NCBI GenBank assembly: GCA_028691595.1 | Contig: JAQUZA010000042.1 | Location: 1-12,819 of the forward strand | Source: Candidatus Rifleibacteriota bacterium | GTDB lineage: Bacteria; Muiribacteriota; Ozemobacteria; Ozemobacterales; Ozemobacteraceae | DNA: 12,819 nt | Direction: 5' to 3' | Shown: piece by piece, positions 1-7,407 of the stretch | Layout: each line of letters starts with the position of its first letter | Numbering within the stretch: the first letter of the stretch is position 1 | Made by a program: the position numbers and the translations under genes | Notes under the pieces: generated by a model | What the model saw: the letters and a program-made list of their open reading frames with translations, nothing else | Databases searched by the model: none | Told to the model about the DNA's origin: nothing

Positions 1-268
1 CCCGGTCAGGCTCTGGCAATTCAACGTAAATTTTTTCAAAAACCTTTGCCTGAGCAGTTGAACTAACAATTTCGACCAGCGAATCATGAAGCCTGCCGGC
101 TCCATCAATGCCACTTCTTATATGGCCGAGCCGTAAGCCAAGCTCATAAACTGCATCACCGACATAGGCGAGAGTTCTGGCCGGCAAACGCGCCACTTCA
201 GCCGCATCCCAGGGGCCGGCAAGAAGAAAACCGTCTGATCCGCCGAACAGATTCTTGTTAACATCCAT
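1..268 (-). CDS. mrnC: Mini-ribonuclease III, partial (C-terminus beyond the left edge)
   Basis: Mini-III enzymes are RNase III-like catalytic domains without a dsRNA-binding domain; in Bacillus subtilis the enzyme matures 23S rRNA. The 89 visible residues, read from ATG at 268-266, contain the family core: ARTLAYVGDAVYE at about 30-42, where Asp38 of GDAVYE corresponds to the catalytic Asp, then a conserved Leu-His at 60-61 and an AQAK segment at 72-75. The coding region begins 3 bp after the cysS stop, so the two genes are almost certainly co-transcribed. The cysS-mrnC pairing is the order known from Firmicutes. A second ATG at 264 is in another frame. The second catalytic acidic residue lies outside the window. 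The call rests on motif recognition and gene neighbourhood, and both agree. Confidence 0.85.
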   Translation of the reverse strand, partial: MDVNKNLFGGSDGFLLAGPWDAAEVARLPARTLAYVGDAVYELGLRLGHIRSGIDGAGRLHDSLVEIVSSTAQAKVFEKIYVELPEPDR

Positions 269-271
269 GTT

Positions 272-1720
272 TCAGGCTTTTCTCCAGCGCATACCGTCTT
301 TTGTGTCTTCAATAAGAATGCCACCGGCCTTCAGACGATCTCTGATCGCATCGGCGACATCGTATTTCTTTGCTGACTTCATTTCTTTGCGCAACTCAAC
401 GATGATATCCATAATCGGGGCAATATCAAGATCACCACCAGCCCTGCAGGGTTCAGGTACAATACCAAGAATATCGCTTCCGTATAACTTAACGACACTC
501 AGAACCTTTGAAGCAGCCACAGACGAAATCGAGCCGGCTCCGATAAATCTATTGATTTCAGTGACGAGGCCGTAGAGAGTAGCGATGGCCCCGGGGGTGT
601 CGAGATCATCGTCGAGTCGCTCGTTGATTTTTGCAGCAACTTCGCGGCAGAGCGCTTCTATTTCGGCATCGGTGGCCTGGGCAGGAAGATTCTTTTCGAC
701 TGTTTCAAGCAACGCAGTCTGCAGCTGACTCAACCTGGTAAGTCCGGCGGCGGCTGCATCTATGGCTTCTTCGGTATAATTGGAAGGCGAACGATAGTGG
801 GTAGTAAGCACAAATGCCCTGATCGCCTCAGGAGAATGCTTTGCCAGCAGATCCTGACAGGTTCGGAAATTGCCCAGTGACTTACCCATTTTTACACCGT
901 CAACCGTTACCATATTGTTGTGCATCCAGTAGTTGCAGAACCTGGTGCAGTTCAAAGCCTCGGATTGAGCAATTTCACATTCATGGTGGGGAAATTTGTT
1001 TTCGAGTCCGCCACCATGAATGTCGATTGTTGCGCCAAGATATTTATTGGCCATAACTGAGCATTCAATATGCCAGCCTGGGTAGCCTTCGCCCCAGGGA
1101 GAATTCCATTTGAGAATGTGACCGGGTTCGGCTTTTTTCCAGAGGGCAAAATCGCGGGGGTTACGCTTATCGCCGCGAGTCTCGACGCGAACGCCCTCTT
1201 TCTGTTCTTCGAGGCGACGGCCCGAAAGCTTGCCATACTCTGGGAAAGACTCGACATCATAGTAGACAGAACCATCGACAACGTAAGCATGGCCAGTTTC
1301 GATGAGCTTTTGCACGGCTTCGATCTGTTCGCCAATATGCTGACTGGCACGCACATAAAAGTTTGGATGTGCCAGGCGAAGTTGTTCCATGTCGTTCATA
1401 TATTGCCTGGTCCATTTGTCAACGATTTCCCAGGGGTGAACCTGATCGATGCGTGCCTGGCGCTGAATTTTATCTTCGCCGGCATCGGCATCGTCTGTGA
1501 GATGACCGACATCGGTGATATTCTGCACATAACGAACTTTCAGGCCTGAGTTGCGCAGGTGCTTAACCAGCACATCGAAGGTGATATAGCTTTTAGCGTG
1601 GCCAAGATGCGGTGGGCCATAAACTGTCGGGCCGCATACATAAATACCTACGTTTCCCGGTTCAACGGGTTTAAACTCTTCTTTTTGACGGGTGAGTGAA
1701 TTATAAATTGTCAGTGCCAT
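272..1720 (-). CDS. cysS: Cysteinyl-tRNA synthetase
   Basis: Class I aminoacyl-tRNA synthetase that charges tRNA-Cys in the cytoplasm. The 482-residue protein matches family length (E. coli has 461). Visible signatures are CGPTVY at 29-34, the HIGH box as HLGH at 38-41, and the KMSKS box as KMGKS at 277-281 followed by LGN. The four zinc ligands known from the E. coli enzyme (Cys28, Cys209, His234, Glu238) map to Cys29, Cys220, His245 and Glu249 with conserved spacing. The usual HHENE motif reads HHECE, so an extra Cys248 sits next to a zinc ligand. The start chosen is ATG 1720-1718, giving MALTIYNSLT, the family's usual N-terminus, with a GGAGGG ribosome site 4 nt upstream. A start at 1765 would add 15 residues that do not belong to the family. 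It is the first gene of a likely operon with mrnC. Confidence 0.97.
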   Translation of the reverse strand: MALTIYNSLTRQKEEFKPVEPGNVGIYVCGPTVYGPPHLGHAKSYITFDVLVKHLRNSGLKVRYVQNITDVGHLTDDADAGEDKIQRQARIDQVHPWEIVDKWTRQYMNDMEQLRLAHPNFYVRASQHIGEQIEAVQKLIETGHAYVVDGSVYYDVESFPEYGKLSGRRLEEQKEGVRVETRGDKRNPRDFALWKKAEPGHILKWNSPWGEGYPGWHIECSVMANKYLGATIDIHGGGLENKFPHHECEIAQSEALNCTRFCNYWMHNNMVTVDGVKMGKSLGNFRTCQDLLAKHSPEAIRAFVLTTHYRSPSNYTEEAIDAAAAGLTRLSQLQTALLETVEKNLPAQATDAEIEALCREVAAKINERLDDDLDTPGAIATLYGLVTEINRFIGAGSISSVAASKVLSVVKLYGSDILGIVPEPCRAGGDLDIAPIMDIIVELRKEMKSAKKYDVADAIRDRLKAGGILIEDTKDGMRWRKA

Positions 1721-1724
1721 ATGG

Positions 1725-1730
1725 CCCTCC
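1725..1730 (-). promoter_or_regulatory. Ribosome binding site of cysS
   Basis: The minus strand reads GGAGGG, 4 nt before ATG 1720. This strong Shine-Dalgarno sequence decides in favour of the internal start over the upstream start at 1765. Confidence 0.8.
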
Positions 1731-1771
1731 ATGGAAGGTCGTAGATTTTTGGAGAATGATACCACAGATCG

Positions 1772-1800
1772 ATGATACTTTCAGAAACATTGTCATTCAA
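1772..1800 (-). promoter_or_regulatory. Candidate sigma70 promoter of cysS-mrnC
   Basis: On the minus strand, TTGAAT (1800-1795) is followed after a 17-nt spacer by TATCAT (1777-1772), which matches the -10 consensus at five of six positions. The inferred transcript start is about 45 nt upstream of the cysS ATG. A second TATCAT at 1761-1756 is preceded by TGG, an extended -10 arrangement, and could be an alternative. Prediction from sequence only. Confidence 0.45.
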
Positions 1801-1884
1801 ACCGCGGCTGAAGCTGCAATTGTTTTTTATTACCAGACTGCGCCAGAAATTTGGCCGGTAGTTGCCGTGGTCTGGCGAATCAGG

Positions 1885-1913
1885 TTGTCAGAATCTCTGA
1901 AAGACGATAAACT
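1885..1913 (+). promoter_or_regulatory. Candidate sigma70 promoter of the gsp genes
   Basis: TTGTCA (1885-1890, five of six matches to the -35 consensus), a 17-nt spacer, then TAAACT (1908-1913, four of six matches to the -10). This would give a leader of about 100 nt before gspC. A short inverted repeat, TCAGA-ATC-TCTGA (1888-1900), overlaps the -35 end and could be an operator, but it is short enough to be chance. Confidence 0.45.
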
Positions 1914-2019
1914 TGAGCTTGTGATTCAGGCAAAAAATTTGCAATTACCGGCGTGGTCTTTCTTAATCAGCTGAAACCTATTTAAGCCGCACAGGCTTTA
2001 ATTTAACAAACAAAACCTT

Positions 2020-3129
2020 ATGCAGTTATCACTCAAAGGGATCTACCGTCATGAAATTCTGCTGGCAGCAGCGCTGGCAGCATGTACCGGGCTAGGCATC
2101 GGCATTTATTTTTATGCAGGTATTCCACCGGCCAGGGGCCTGAGAATAAGCGCTCCCGACCTTAGCGCCATCAGCAGGCAGCAAAACCAGTCAGTGGTTC
2201 CGCAGAGTCTGAGCGGTGTCGGTTCAGCGTCGTTCATGGCCGCCATGGGCCTCGACATTTCGCCGGTTGTCACAACTGCTGCGGTTGTCATCGAGACCGC
2301 AAAAATCGAAAAACCTGCCCCACCCGCGCCTGCTTCGACCGCTGTAACTGTCGAGCCACCACCCAGACCTGTTGATCTTGAGAAATCAGGTTACAAGCTG
2401 CGCGGCATTATCCTTGAAGATGGCAGAAGCGCTGCTTTTGTCTACGTTCCCTCTAAAAAAAGGGTAATGGTTATCAGGGAAAACGCCAGCGGCAGTATCA
2501 GACTGCTCGAAGCCGGGTTGCGCAGCATCAAACTTCAGACCCCCGATGGCACGGGTCTTCTGACCCTTGAGACCGCCAGAAGCACCCCGGCAAAATCGGC
2601 CAGCCCCATGAGCACCGGTTCAACAGCAGGCAAAAACAACAGTTTAAACAGATCTTCGGGCACCGGTGGTTCAGGCAGAGCTGCAACCATGAGCCAGCAG
2701 CCCGGACAACCGGGCCAACCAGGTCAACCCGGCTCTGCTCCACGTGTCGATGCCTTCGCAGGGCCGAACAAAATCACCGAGAACATCAACAATGGCCAGC
2801 TCAGATTATCCCGGGAGCGCGGCAGGTTCATGGTCGAAGTTCGCGAGGTTCCTGAGACCCTGAAGGGTTTTGCCATCATGCCCGGAGACAAAATTATCGG
2901 CACTGAAGCCGGTGATTTTTCCAGGGCGGCCGACATCGCCCATAATCTTGGCCGGCAAAATGAGCGGCCTCTTGACTTGAAGGTCAACCGTAATGGCCGG
3001 GTCATTTTTATCAAGGCCCCAAGAGTGGCACAGCCACCAGCATCAGACAATACCAGCAAAACCGGGAAAGCACAGCAACCCACACCACATGGTCAACCAT
3101 TAACGACTCAAGAGCCAAAGAAGCCCTGA
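2020..3129 (+). CDS. gspC: GspC-like type II secretion inner-membrane protein with PDZ domain
   Basis: GspC anchors in the inner membrane and links the platform to the secretin. The 369-residue protein has a short cytoplasmic N-terminus, one membrane helix at about 12-33 and a periplasmic remainder. A Pro-rich linker (about 98-118) leads to a small beta-rich HR-type domain at about 124-184 (GYKLRGIILEDGRSAAFVYV), the part that contacts the secretin N0 domain in known systems. A low-complexity Ser/Gly/Pro linker with four Pro-Gly-Gln-like units (about 227-238) leads to a C-terminal PDZ domain at about 260-335, with GFAIMPGDKIIG and a final NRNGRVIF strand. The extreme C-terminus is Pro/Gln/Thr-rich. 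ATG 2020 is used because an in-frame TAA lies just upstream and the membrane helix follows directly, although no clear Shine-Dalgarno is present. The position before gspD supports the call; sequence similarity to proteobacterial GspC is weak. Confidence 0.8.
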   Translation: MQLSLKGIYRHEILLAAALAACTGLGIGIYFYAGIPPARGLRISAPDLSAISRQQNQSVVPQSLSGVGSASFMAAMGLDISPVVTTAAVVIETAKIEKPAPPAPASTAVTVEPPPRPVDLEKSGYKLRGIILEDGRSAAFVYVPSKKRVMVIRENASGSIRLLEAGLRSIKLQTPDGTGLLTLETARSTPAKSASPMSTGSTAGKNNSLNRSSGTGGSGRAATMSQQPGQPGQPGQPGSAPRVDAFAGPNKITENINNGQLRLSRERGRFMVEVREVPETLKGFAIMPGDKIIGTEAGDFSRAADIAHNLGRQNERPLDLKVNRNGRVIFIKAPRVAQPPASDNTSKTGKAQQPTPHGQPLTTQEPKKP

Positions 3130-3160
3130 CAGGCATTTATCAAATCTGCAAAAATGCTGA

Positions 3161-3188
3161 TTGACAGATTCATTGATTTAAGTACTTT
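3161..3188 (+). promoter_or_regulatory. Candidate internal promoter before gspD
   Basis: A perfect -35 hexamer TTGACA (3161-3166) is followed after 16 nt by TACTTT (3183-3188), which keeps the three most conserved -10 positions. It lies in the 141-bp gap between gspC and gspD. A separate perfect TATAAT occurs at 3238-3243, but its nearest -35-like sequence (TTGCCG, 3212-3217) is 20 nt away. Confidence 0.35.
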
Positions 3189-3200
3189 ACCCGATTAATG

Positions 3201-3218
3201 TCGGCAAACTCTTGCCGA
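3201..3218 (+). repeat. Perfect inverted repeat between gspC and gspD
   Basis: TCGGCAA, a 4-nt loop ACTC, then TTGCCGA: a 7-bp perfect stem lying between the two candidate promoters. No T-run follows, so it is not a typical intrinsic terminator. It could be an operator or an mRNA processing or attenuation hairpin that separates gspC and gspD expression. Confidence 0.5.
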
Positions 3219-3270
3219 AATTCAGCTCGAGGTACGTTATAATGTCTGCAATCTACAGCATCGGGGAACA

Positions 3271-5736
3271 ATGATGTCTGACCGGAAAAAAATATCAAAA
3301 GACCATCTGACTGAAACCGTCAGCGCCGTAGTTTTTCTGCTGGCCATGGTTACCTTTACCGTCCCGGCTCTGGCACAAACCCGGGTAATTGAACCGCCCG
3401 GCAACCCCTTTCAGAGGCAACCCCTGATTCGCAATGTCACAGGCGCGCCTCCCGGGAGCCAGGTATTCAGCCCCGATCGCACCCAGAACCGCAATCCCGG
3501 CTTGCCGCCTATTATCAAAGTCACCCAGTCGCAGCCAGCAACCGAAGGCTCGTCGTCAGTTGATATCAATGCAGCCGAAGTTATCGAACCCTCAGAGGGT
3601 TCTGGTTCAGACGAAATCGCCATAAATTTTGAAGCCGTCGACCTTATGAGCCTGGTGCGCTACATGAGTCAGGAAACCGGCCGTGGCTTTATCATCAACC
3701 AGCCGCTCCAGGGAGACGTAACCATTATTTCTCCCGTCACCCTCAGCAAAGATGAGGCTCTGGCGATGCTCGAGTCGATTCTGCAGGTTCGTGGCTACAC
3801 AGCCGTTCCATCTGGCCGGATGTTCAAAATTGTCGCCCTTAGTGATGCCAAAGTTGCCGGCACTCAGACCCGCACTTCCGGTGAATTAGCAAAACTTGGT
3901 GATGACGATACCCTGATCACTCAAATTGTGCCCCTTGAGCGCACTTCCGTGGAAGAGGCCAGCAAAATTCTGCAGACGCTACTGCCCCGCGATGCTTCTA
4001 TGCTTCTGTTTCCGCCATCGAACACCATCGTCCTCACCGGCCGCTCAGTGAATATCAAACGTGCTCTCGAAGTTCTGCTTGAGCTTGAAAAAGGCTTGTT
4101 GAAGCCCGGCCTCGACATTGTGCCGCTCAACTTCTCAGCCGCCGATGACCTGAAAGCTCAACTTGAAAAGATTATTTCCAGTGGTGGCGTTGAACGCGAT
4201 ACCATCAAGGGCGGAGTAAACTTCATCTCTGATAAACGCAGCAACAGCCTGCTTGTTCTCACTTCACCAGAAAACTTTCCGAGGGTCAGAAGTCTCATCA
4301 ATCGCCTCGATACCTCGACAACTGACGCAAGACCAGAACTGACCAGGTTTTTCGCACTCAAGTTCGCTGACGAAACCGAAACGGCAAAACAGCTCGAAGA
4401 TATTCTCGGTTTCAGCAAAAAAGACACTTATACCTCGGCTTCAGAGTCGGCAATCATCGAAACTACCAGACTGGTGCCCATCAAGCGCACGCGCTCTATA
4501 ATGGTTACCGCACGATCAGAAGAAATTATGAGTCGCATCGAAACCCTGCTGACCCACCTCGATGCCCCACCGGTCAAAGGCTCGGGTGATGTCAGAGTTA
4601 TAAAGGTAGTCAATGCAGAGGCCAAGTCTCTGGCTGAGACGCTTGCCAAGCTTGTTCAACAGACCGAACAGGGGACCCCGTCTTCTTCCGGCCAGAAATC
4701 AATTGTCAGTTTCGTTGCCGAAGAGCATACCAACTCAATTATCATGACCGGCCCACCCCAGCAGTTTCCTCAGTATGAAGCAATTCTGGCCTCTCTCGAT
4801 GTAATGCGCCACCAGATTCTTGTCGAAGTGCTGATTACCGAAGTAAGCGGTCAGCTGACCCACAGCCTGGGCATAGAATGGAACGTTTTTGACTTTAATT
4901 CAGAAACCTGGCGTGCCTTTGGTGGCACGAACTATGATCTCAAAGGCAACCCCCTTTCTAACAGCGGGTTTCAGTTAGGGCTGATAAAAGATGCGGTCAC
5001 CCCGGCACAGCTGGCAGCCGGTGATGCCACCGCCCTGAGCAAAATCAAGGGAATGATCAAGGCCTACAGCAACAATTCAAATTTTAAAATTCTGTCAGCA
5101 CCACAGATTCTCAGCACCGACAATCAGGAAGCCAAAATATCGGTGGGTGAAGTGGTCGCACTGCCGCAGGGCTTCACCCAGGACCGCGACACCGGGCGTT
5201 TTGACCTCACCAACTTCAAATATGAAGACGTTGGCATCGTGCTTGGGCTGACCCCGAGGGTTAATTCCAACGACCTCGTCACCCTCAAGATCGACCAGGA
5301 AATAAAAAAGCGCCAGGAAGAGAACCTTTATGAATTCAATGTTCCCGTTCTGACCAAGCGACAGATGCAGACAACCATAACTGTTCCAAATCATCGCACC
5401 ATCGTTATAGGTGGTTTGATGCGCGAAGACAAAACAAAGGTCACCGAAAGGGTTCCGTTACTTTCAAATATTCCCTTTCTGGGTGAAGCTTTTAAAAGCA
5501 CCCGCAATGTTACCCAGAAAACAAATCTTCTGGTGTTCATCACCCCACACATTCTTTCAACCCCTGACGAGGTGTTAAAATTTGAAGAAGCGCGTGCGAA
5601 AACGAGCGAAGAAGCCAGACTTGCCTCAATTAAAAAGCTGGCCGAAGTTAAGCAGGAAAAGCACGAAAACCAGTTCAGAGAACGCGCACTCAAAGCTTTT
5701 GAACGCCTGCGCTCCAATTCACGCGAACAAAAATAG
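3271..5736 (+). CDS. gspD: Type II secretion outer-membrane secretin GspD
   Basis: Secretins form the gated multimeric channel through which folded T2SS substrates cross the outer membrane. The 821-residue protein begins with a Sec signal peptide (hydrophobic 17-35, likely cleavage ALA|Q at 35/36). A disordered Pro/Asn-rich stretch precedes the N0 domain (about 116-188, IAINFEAVDLMSLVRYMSQE). Three KH-like N1-N3 repeats follow to about 510. The secretin pore domain runs from about 515 (ILVEVLITEVSG), through LSAPQIL at 608-614, to the signature VPLLSNIPFLG at 728-738 and FITPHIL at 756-762. A charged, probably helical tail of about 55 residues ends the protein. No AMIN domain is seen, which favours GspD over type IV pilus PilQ. 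ATG codons at 3271 and 3274 are both possible, with GGGGA (3263-3267) upstream. The gspE start lies 15 bp after the stop. Confidence 0.95.
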   Translation: MMSDRKKISKDHLTETVSAVVFLLAMVTFTVPALAQTRVIEPPGNPFQRQPLIRNVTGAPPGSQVFSPDRTQNRNPGLPPIIKVTQSQPATEGSSSVDINAAEVIEPSEGSGSDEIAINFEAVDLMSLVRYMSQETGRGFIINQPLQGDVTIISPVTLSKDEALAMLESILQVRGYTAVPSGRMFKIVALSDAKVAGTQTRTSGELAKLGDDDTLITQIVPLERTSVEEASKILQTLLPRDASMLLFPPSNTIVLTGRSVNIKRALEVLLELEKGLLKPGLDIVPLNFSAADDLKAQLEKIISSGGVERDTIKGGVNFISDKRSNSLLVLTSPENFPRVRSLINRLDTSTTDARPELTRFFALKFADETETAKQLEDILGFSKKDTYTSASESAIIETTRLVPIKRTRSIMVTARSEEIMSRIETLLTHLDAPPVKGSGDVRVIKVVNAEAKSLAETLAKLVQQTEQGTPSSSGQKSIVSFVAEEHTNSIIMTGPPQQFPQYEAILASLDVMRHQILVEVLITEVSGQLTHSLGIEWNVFDFNSETWRAFGGTNYDLKGNPLSNSGFQLGLIKDAVTPAQLAAGDATALSKIKGMIKAYSNNSNFKILSAPQILSTDNQEAKISVGEVVALPQGFTQDRDTGRFDLTNFKYEDVGIVLGLTPRVNSNDLVTLKIDQEIKKRQEENLYEFNVPVLTKRQMQTTITVPNHRTIVIGGLMREDKTKVTERVPLLSNIPFLGEAFKSTRNVTQKTNLLVFITPHILSTPDEVLKFEEARAKTSEEARLASIKKLAEVKQEKHENQFRERALKAFERLRSNSREQK

Positions 5737-5751
5737 AGGTTTTGGCAAAGC

Positions 5752-7404
5752 ATGAAAAATCGGCGAAAGATCGGGCAGATTCTTGTTGATCGAGGTGAGG
5801 TTACGCCCGAGTTGCTTGCCGAAGCCATACAGATGCAAAGTGATTCAACCGCTCATCGTCTGCTTGGCGAAATTCTCATCGAAAACGGTTACGTCGATGA
5901 AATGGCTCTCTATGCTGCCCTCGCCGAACAATGGGGGTTTGAATTCGCGCCCGTGCTTGACCCGGGTGATATTGACAACGGCATTCTTGAAATGTTTCCA
6001 CTCGAACACCTGCGGCGCAATCTCACCTTTCCGGTGCATCAGAATGAAGATACCATTTTTGTCGCTTCTGCTGAGCCTTTTAAACCGGGGGTTATAGAAG
6101 AACTCGCGCATAAATTCAAAAAACGCCTGCGCTTCGTGGTAATTCCGCCATCGGTAATCAGCAATGCTCTCAACGAAACCTATGGCCGGGGCCGAAACTC
6201 CCAGGAAATAATGGAAACCATCAGCATCGAAGAAGACGTTGACGGCAACCTCGAAAATTTCGAACCTGAAGACATTCTTGAGTCAGCCAATAAGGCTCCA
6301 GTAGTGCGTTTCGTCAACACACTTATCTTTCAGTCACTGCGGGAACGCGCTTCTGACATCCATCTGGAATTGTCACCAGATGGTTTTCGCATTCGCTACC
6401 GCATTGACGGGGTGCTGGTCAACCGCTTCTCGCCACCCCGCAAGCTCCATGCTCCCGTTACTTCGCGCATTAAAATCATGGCCGGGCTCGATATCGCCGA
6501 GCGTCGCCTGCCCCAGGACGGAAAAATCAGGGTCAGATTCGGAGATCGTGAAGTCGACATAAGGGTCAGTTCTGTGCCATGCGCCCACGGCGAGCGCGTC
6601 GTCATGCGTCTGCTCGACCGCAAAAGCGAACTGCTGACACTCGAACAGATGGGTATGGATTCAGAAATCCTCGTAAATTTTGATCGCCTTATCAGATACC
6701 CGAACGGTATTCTTCTGGTAACAGGCCCGACAGGGTCAGGCAAAACCACACCTCTCTATGGGGCTATCATGCGCATTATCAGCCCCGATGTAAACATCAT
6801 CACGCTCGAAGACCCGGTTGAATATGAGCTTTCAGGAGCCAGTCAGATTCCGGTCAAGCCCCGTATCGGCTTCACTTTCGCTGCCGGTCTGCGCTCTATT
6901 CTACGCCAGGACCCCGATGTAATTCTGGTCGGCGAAATACGCGATGACGAAACGGCCTCGATGGCAATTCAGGCGAGCCTCACCGGCCACCTTGTATTTT
7001 CGACCCTGCACACCAATGACTCGGCATCGGCGGCAGTGCGCCTCATCGATATGAATGTCGAGCCTTACCTGGTTTCGTCAACTCTAATTGGAGTTCTGGC
7101 ACAAAGACTGGTGCGAAAACTCTGCCATTCATGCCGGGTTCAAAGTGCCGACACAACCTGGGAGGCCCCCGGATGTGCTGCCTGCTCTGGCACCGGCTTT
7201 AAAGGCCGCTGCGGCATCTATGAGTTGATGATAATCGATGAACATATTTCGGCCCTTATCGGGCGCAGCGCCTCTCTTGACGAAATCAGGGCACAGGCGC
7301 ATAATAACGGCATGACAAGCCTGTATGACGACGGCATGAAAAAGGTTGCCCGGGGCATTACATCCAGATCAGAAATAGACCGGGTTTGCCGGCAGGGAGG
7401 CTGA
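5752..7404 (+). CDS. gspE: Type II secretion ATPase GspE
   Basis: Cytoplasmic hexameric ATPase that powers pseudopilus assembly. The 550 residues contain an N-terminal MshEN-like region (two related 24-residue motifs at about 6-29 and 37-60), then the N2 domain (about 185-300). The catalytic domain follows: Walker A GPTGSGKT at 325-332, Asp box TLEDPVEY at 351-358, Walker B region DPDVILVGEIRDDET at 387-401 and His box TGHLVFSTLHTND at 411-423. A four-cysteine zinc motif, CHSC at 458-461 and CAAC at 475-478, distinguishes GspE/PilB-type from PilT-type ATPases. Two oddities: the cysteine pairs are separated by only 13 residues (29 in Vibrio EpsE as I recall it), and Pro334 replaces the usual Thr in GKTTT. 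The start has only a distant AGAGG (5735-5739). PilB of type IV pili is the alternative; the neighbours gspC/D/F favour GspE. Confidence 0.93.
   Translation: MKNRRKIGQILVDRGEVTPELLAEAIQMQSDSTAHRLLGEILIENGYVDEMALYAALAEQWGFEFAPVLDPGDIDNGILEMFPLEHLRRNLTFPVHQNEDTIFVASAEPFKPGVIEELAHKFKKRLRFVVIPPSVISNALNETYGRGRNSQEIMETISIEEDVDGNLENFEPEDILESANKAPVVRFVNTLIFQSLRERASDIHLELSPDGFRIRYRIDGVLVNRFSPPRKLHAPVTSRIKIMAGLDIAERRLPQDGKIRVRFGDREVDIRVSSVPCAHGERVVMRLLDRKSELLTLEQMGMDSEILVNFDRLIRYPNGILLVTGPTGSGKTTPLYGAIMRIISPDVNIITLEDPVEYELSGASQIPVKPRIGFTFAAGLRSILRQDPDVILVGEIRDDETASMAIQASLTGHLVFSTLHTNDSASAAVRLIDMNVEPYLVSSTLIGVLAQRLVRKLCHSCRVQSADTTWEAPGCAACSGTGFKGRCGIYELMIIDEHISALIGRSASLDEIRAQAHNNGMTSLYDDGMKKVARGITSRSEIDRVCRQGG
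7395..7400 (+). promoter_or_regulatory. Ribosome binding site fixing the TTG start of gspF
   Basis: GGGAGG ends 7 nt before the TTG at 7408, an ideal spacing. It lies inside the last codons of gspE, so gspE and gspF are probably translationally coupled. Confidence 0.8.
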
Positions 7405-7407
7405 CCC

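Larger units (their letters stand above)
1721..2019. other. Divergent intergenic region between cysS and gspC
   Basis: About 300 bp separate the two divergent genes. No protein-coding signal convinces: the plus-strand reading frame crossing it (1696-1974) starts inside cysS on the opposite strand and looks like nothing known. The region holds one sigma70-like promoter candidate per direction and the cysS ribosome site. I see no T-box, riboswitch or strong hairpin. Confidence 0.6.

Noticed and set aside
952..1549. Long overlapping reading frames on both strands within cysS (952-1356 minus, 1070-1549 plus)
   Set aside because: They are shadows of a clearly conserved cysS gene and resemble no protein family.
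1778..1903. The 8-mer TCTGAAAG occurring in the spacers of both divergent promoter candidates (1785-1778 minus, 1896-1903 plus), a possible shared operator
   Set aside because: An 8-base inverted match in about 300 bp is expected roughly once by chance; no longer similarity surrounds it.
1696..1974. A plus-strand reading frame of 92 codons across the cysS 5' end and the intergenic region
   Set aside because: It starts antisense within cysS, has no ribosome site or recognisable domain, and covers the candidate promoters.
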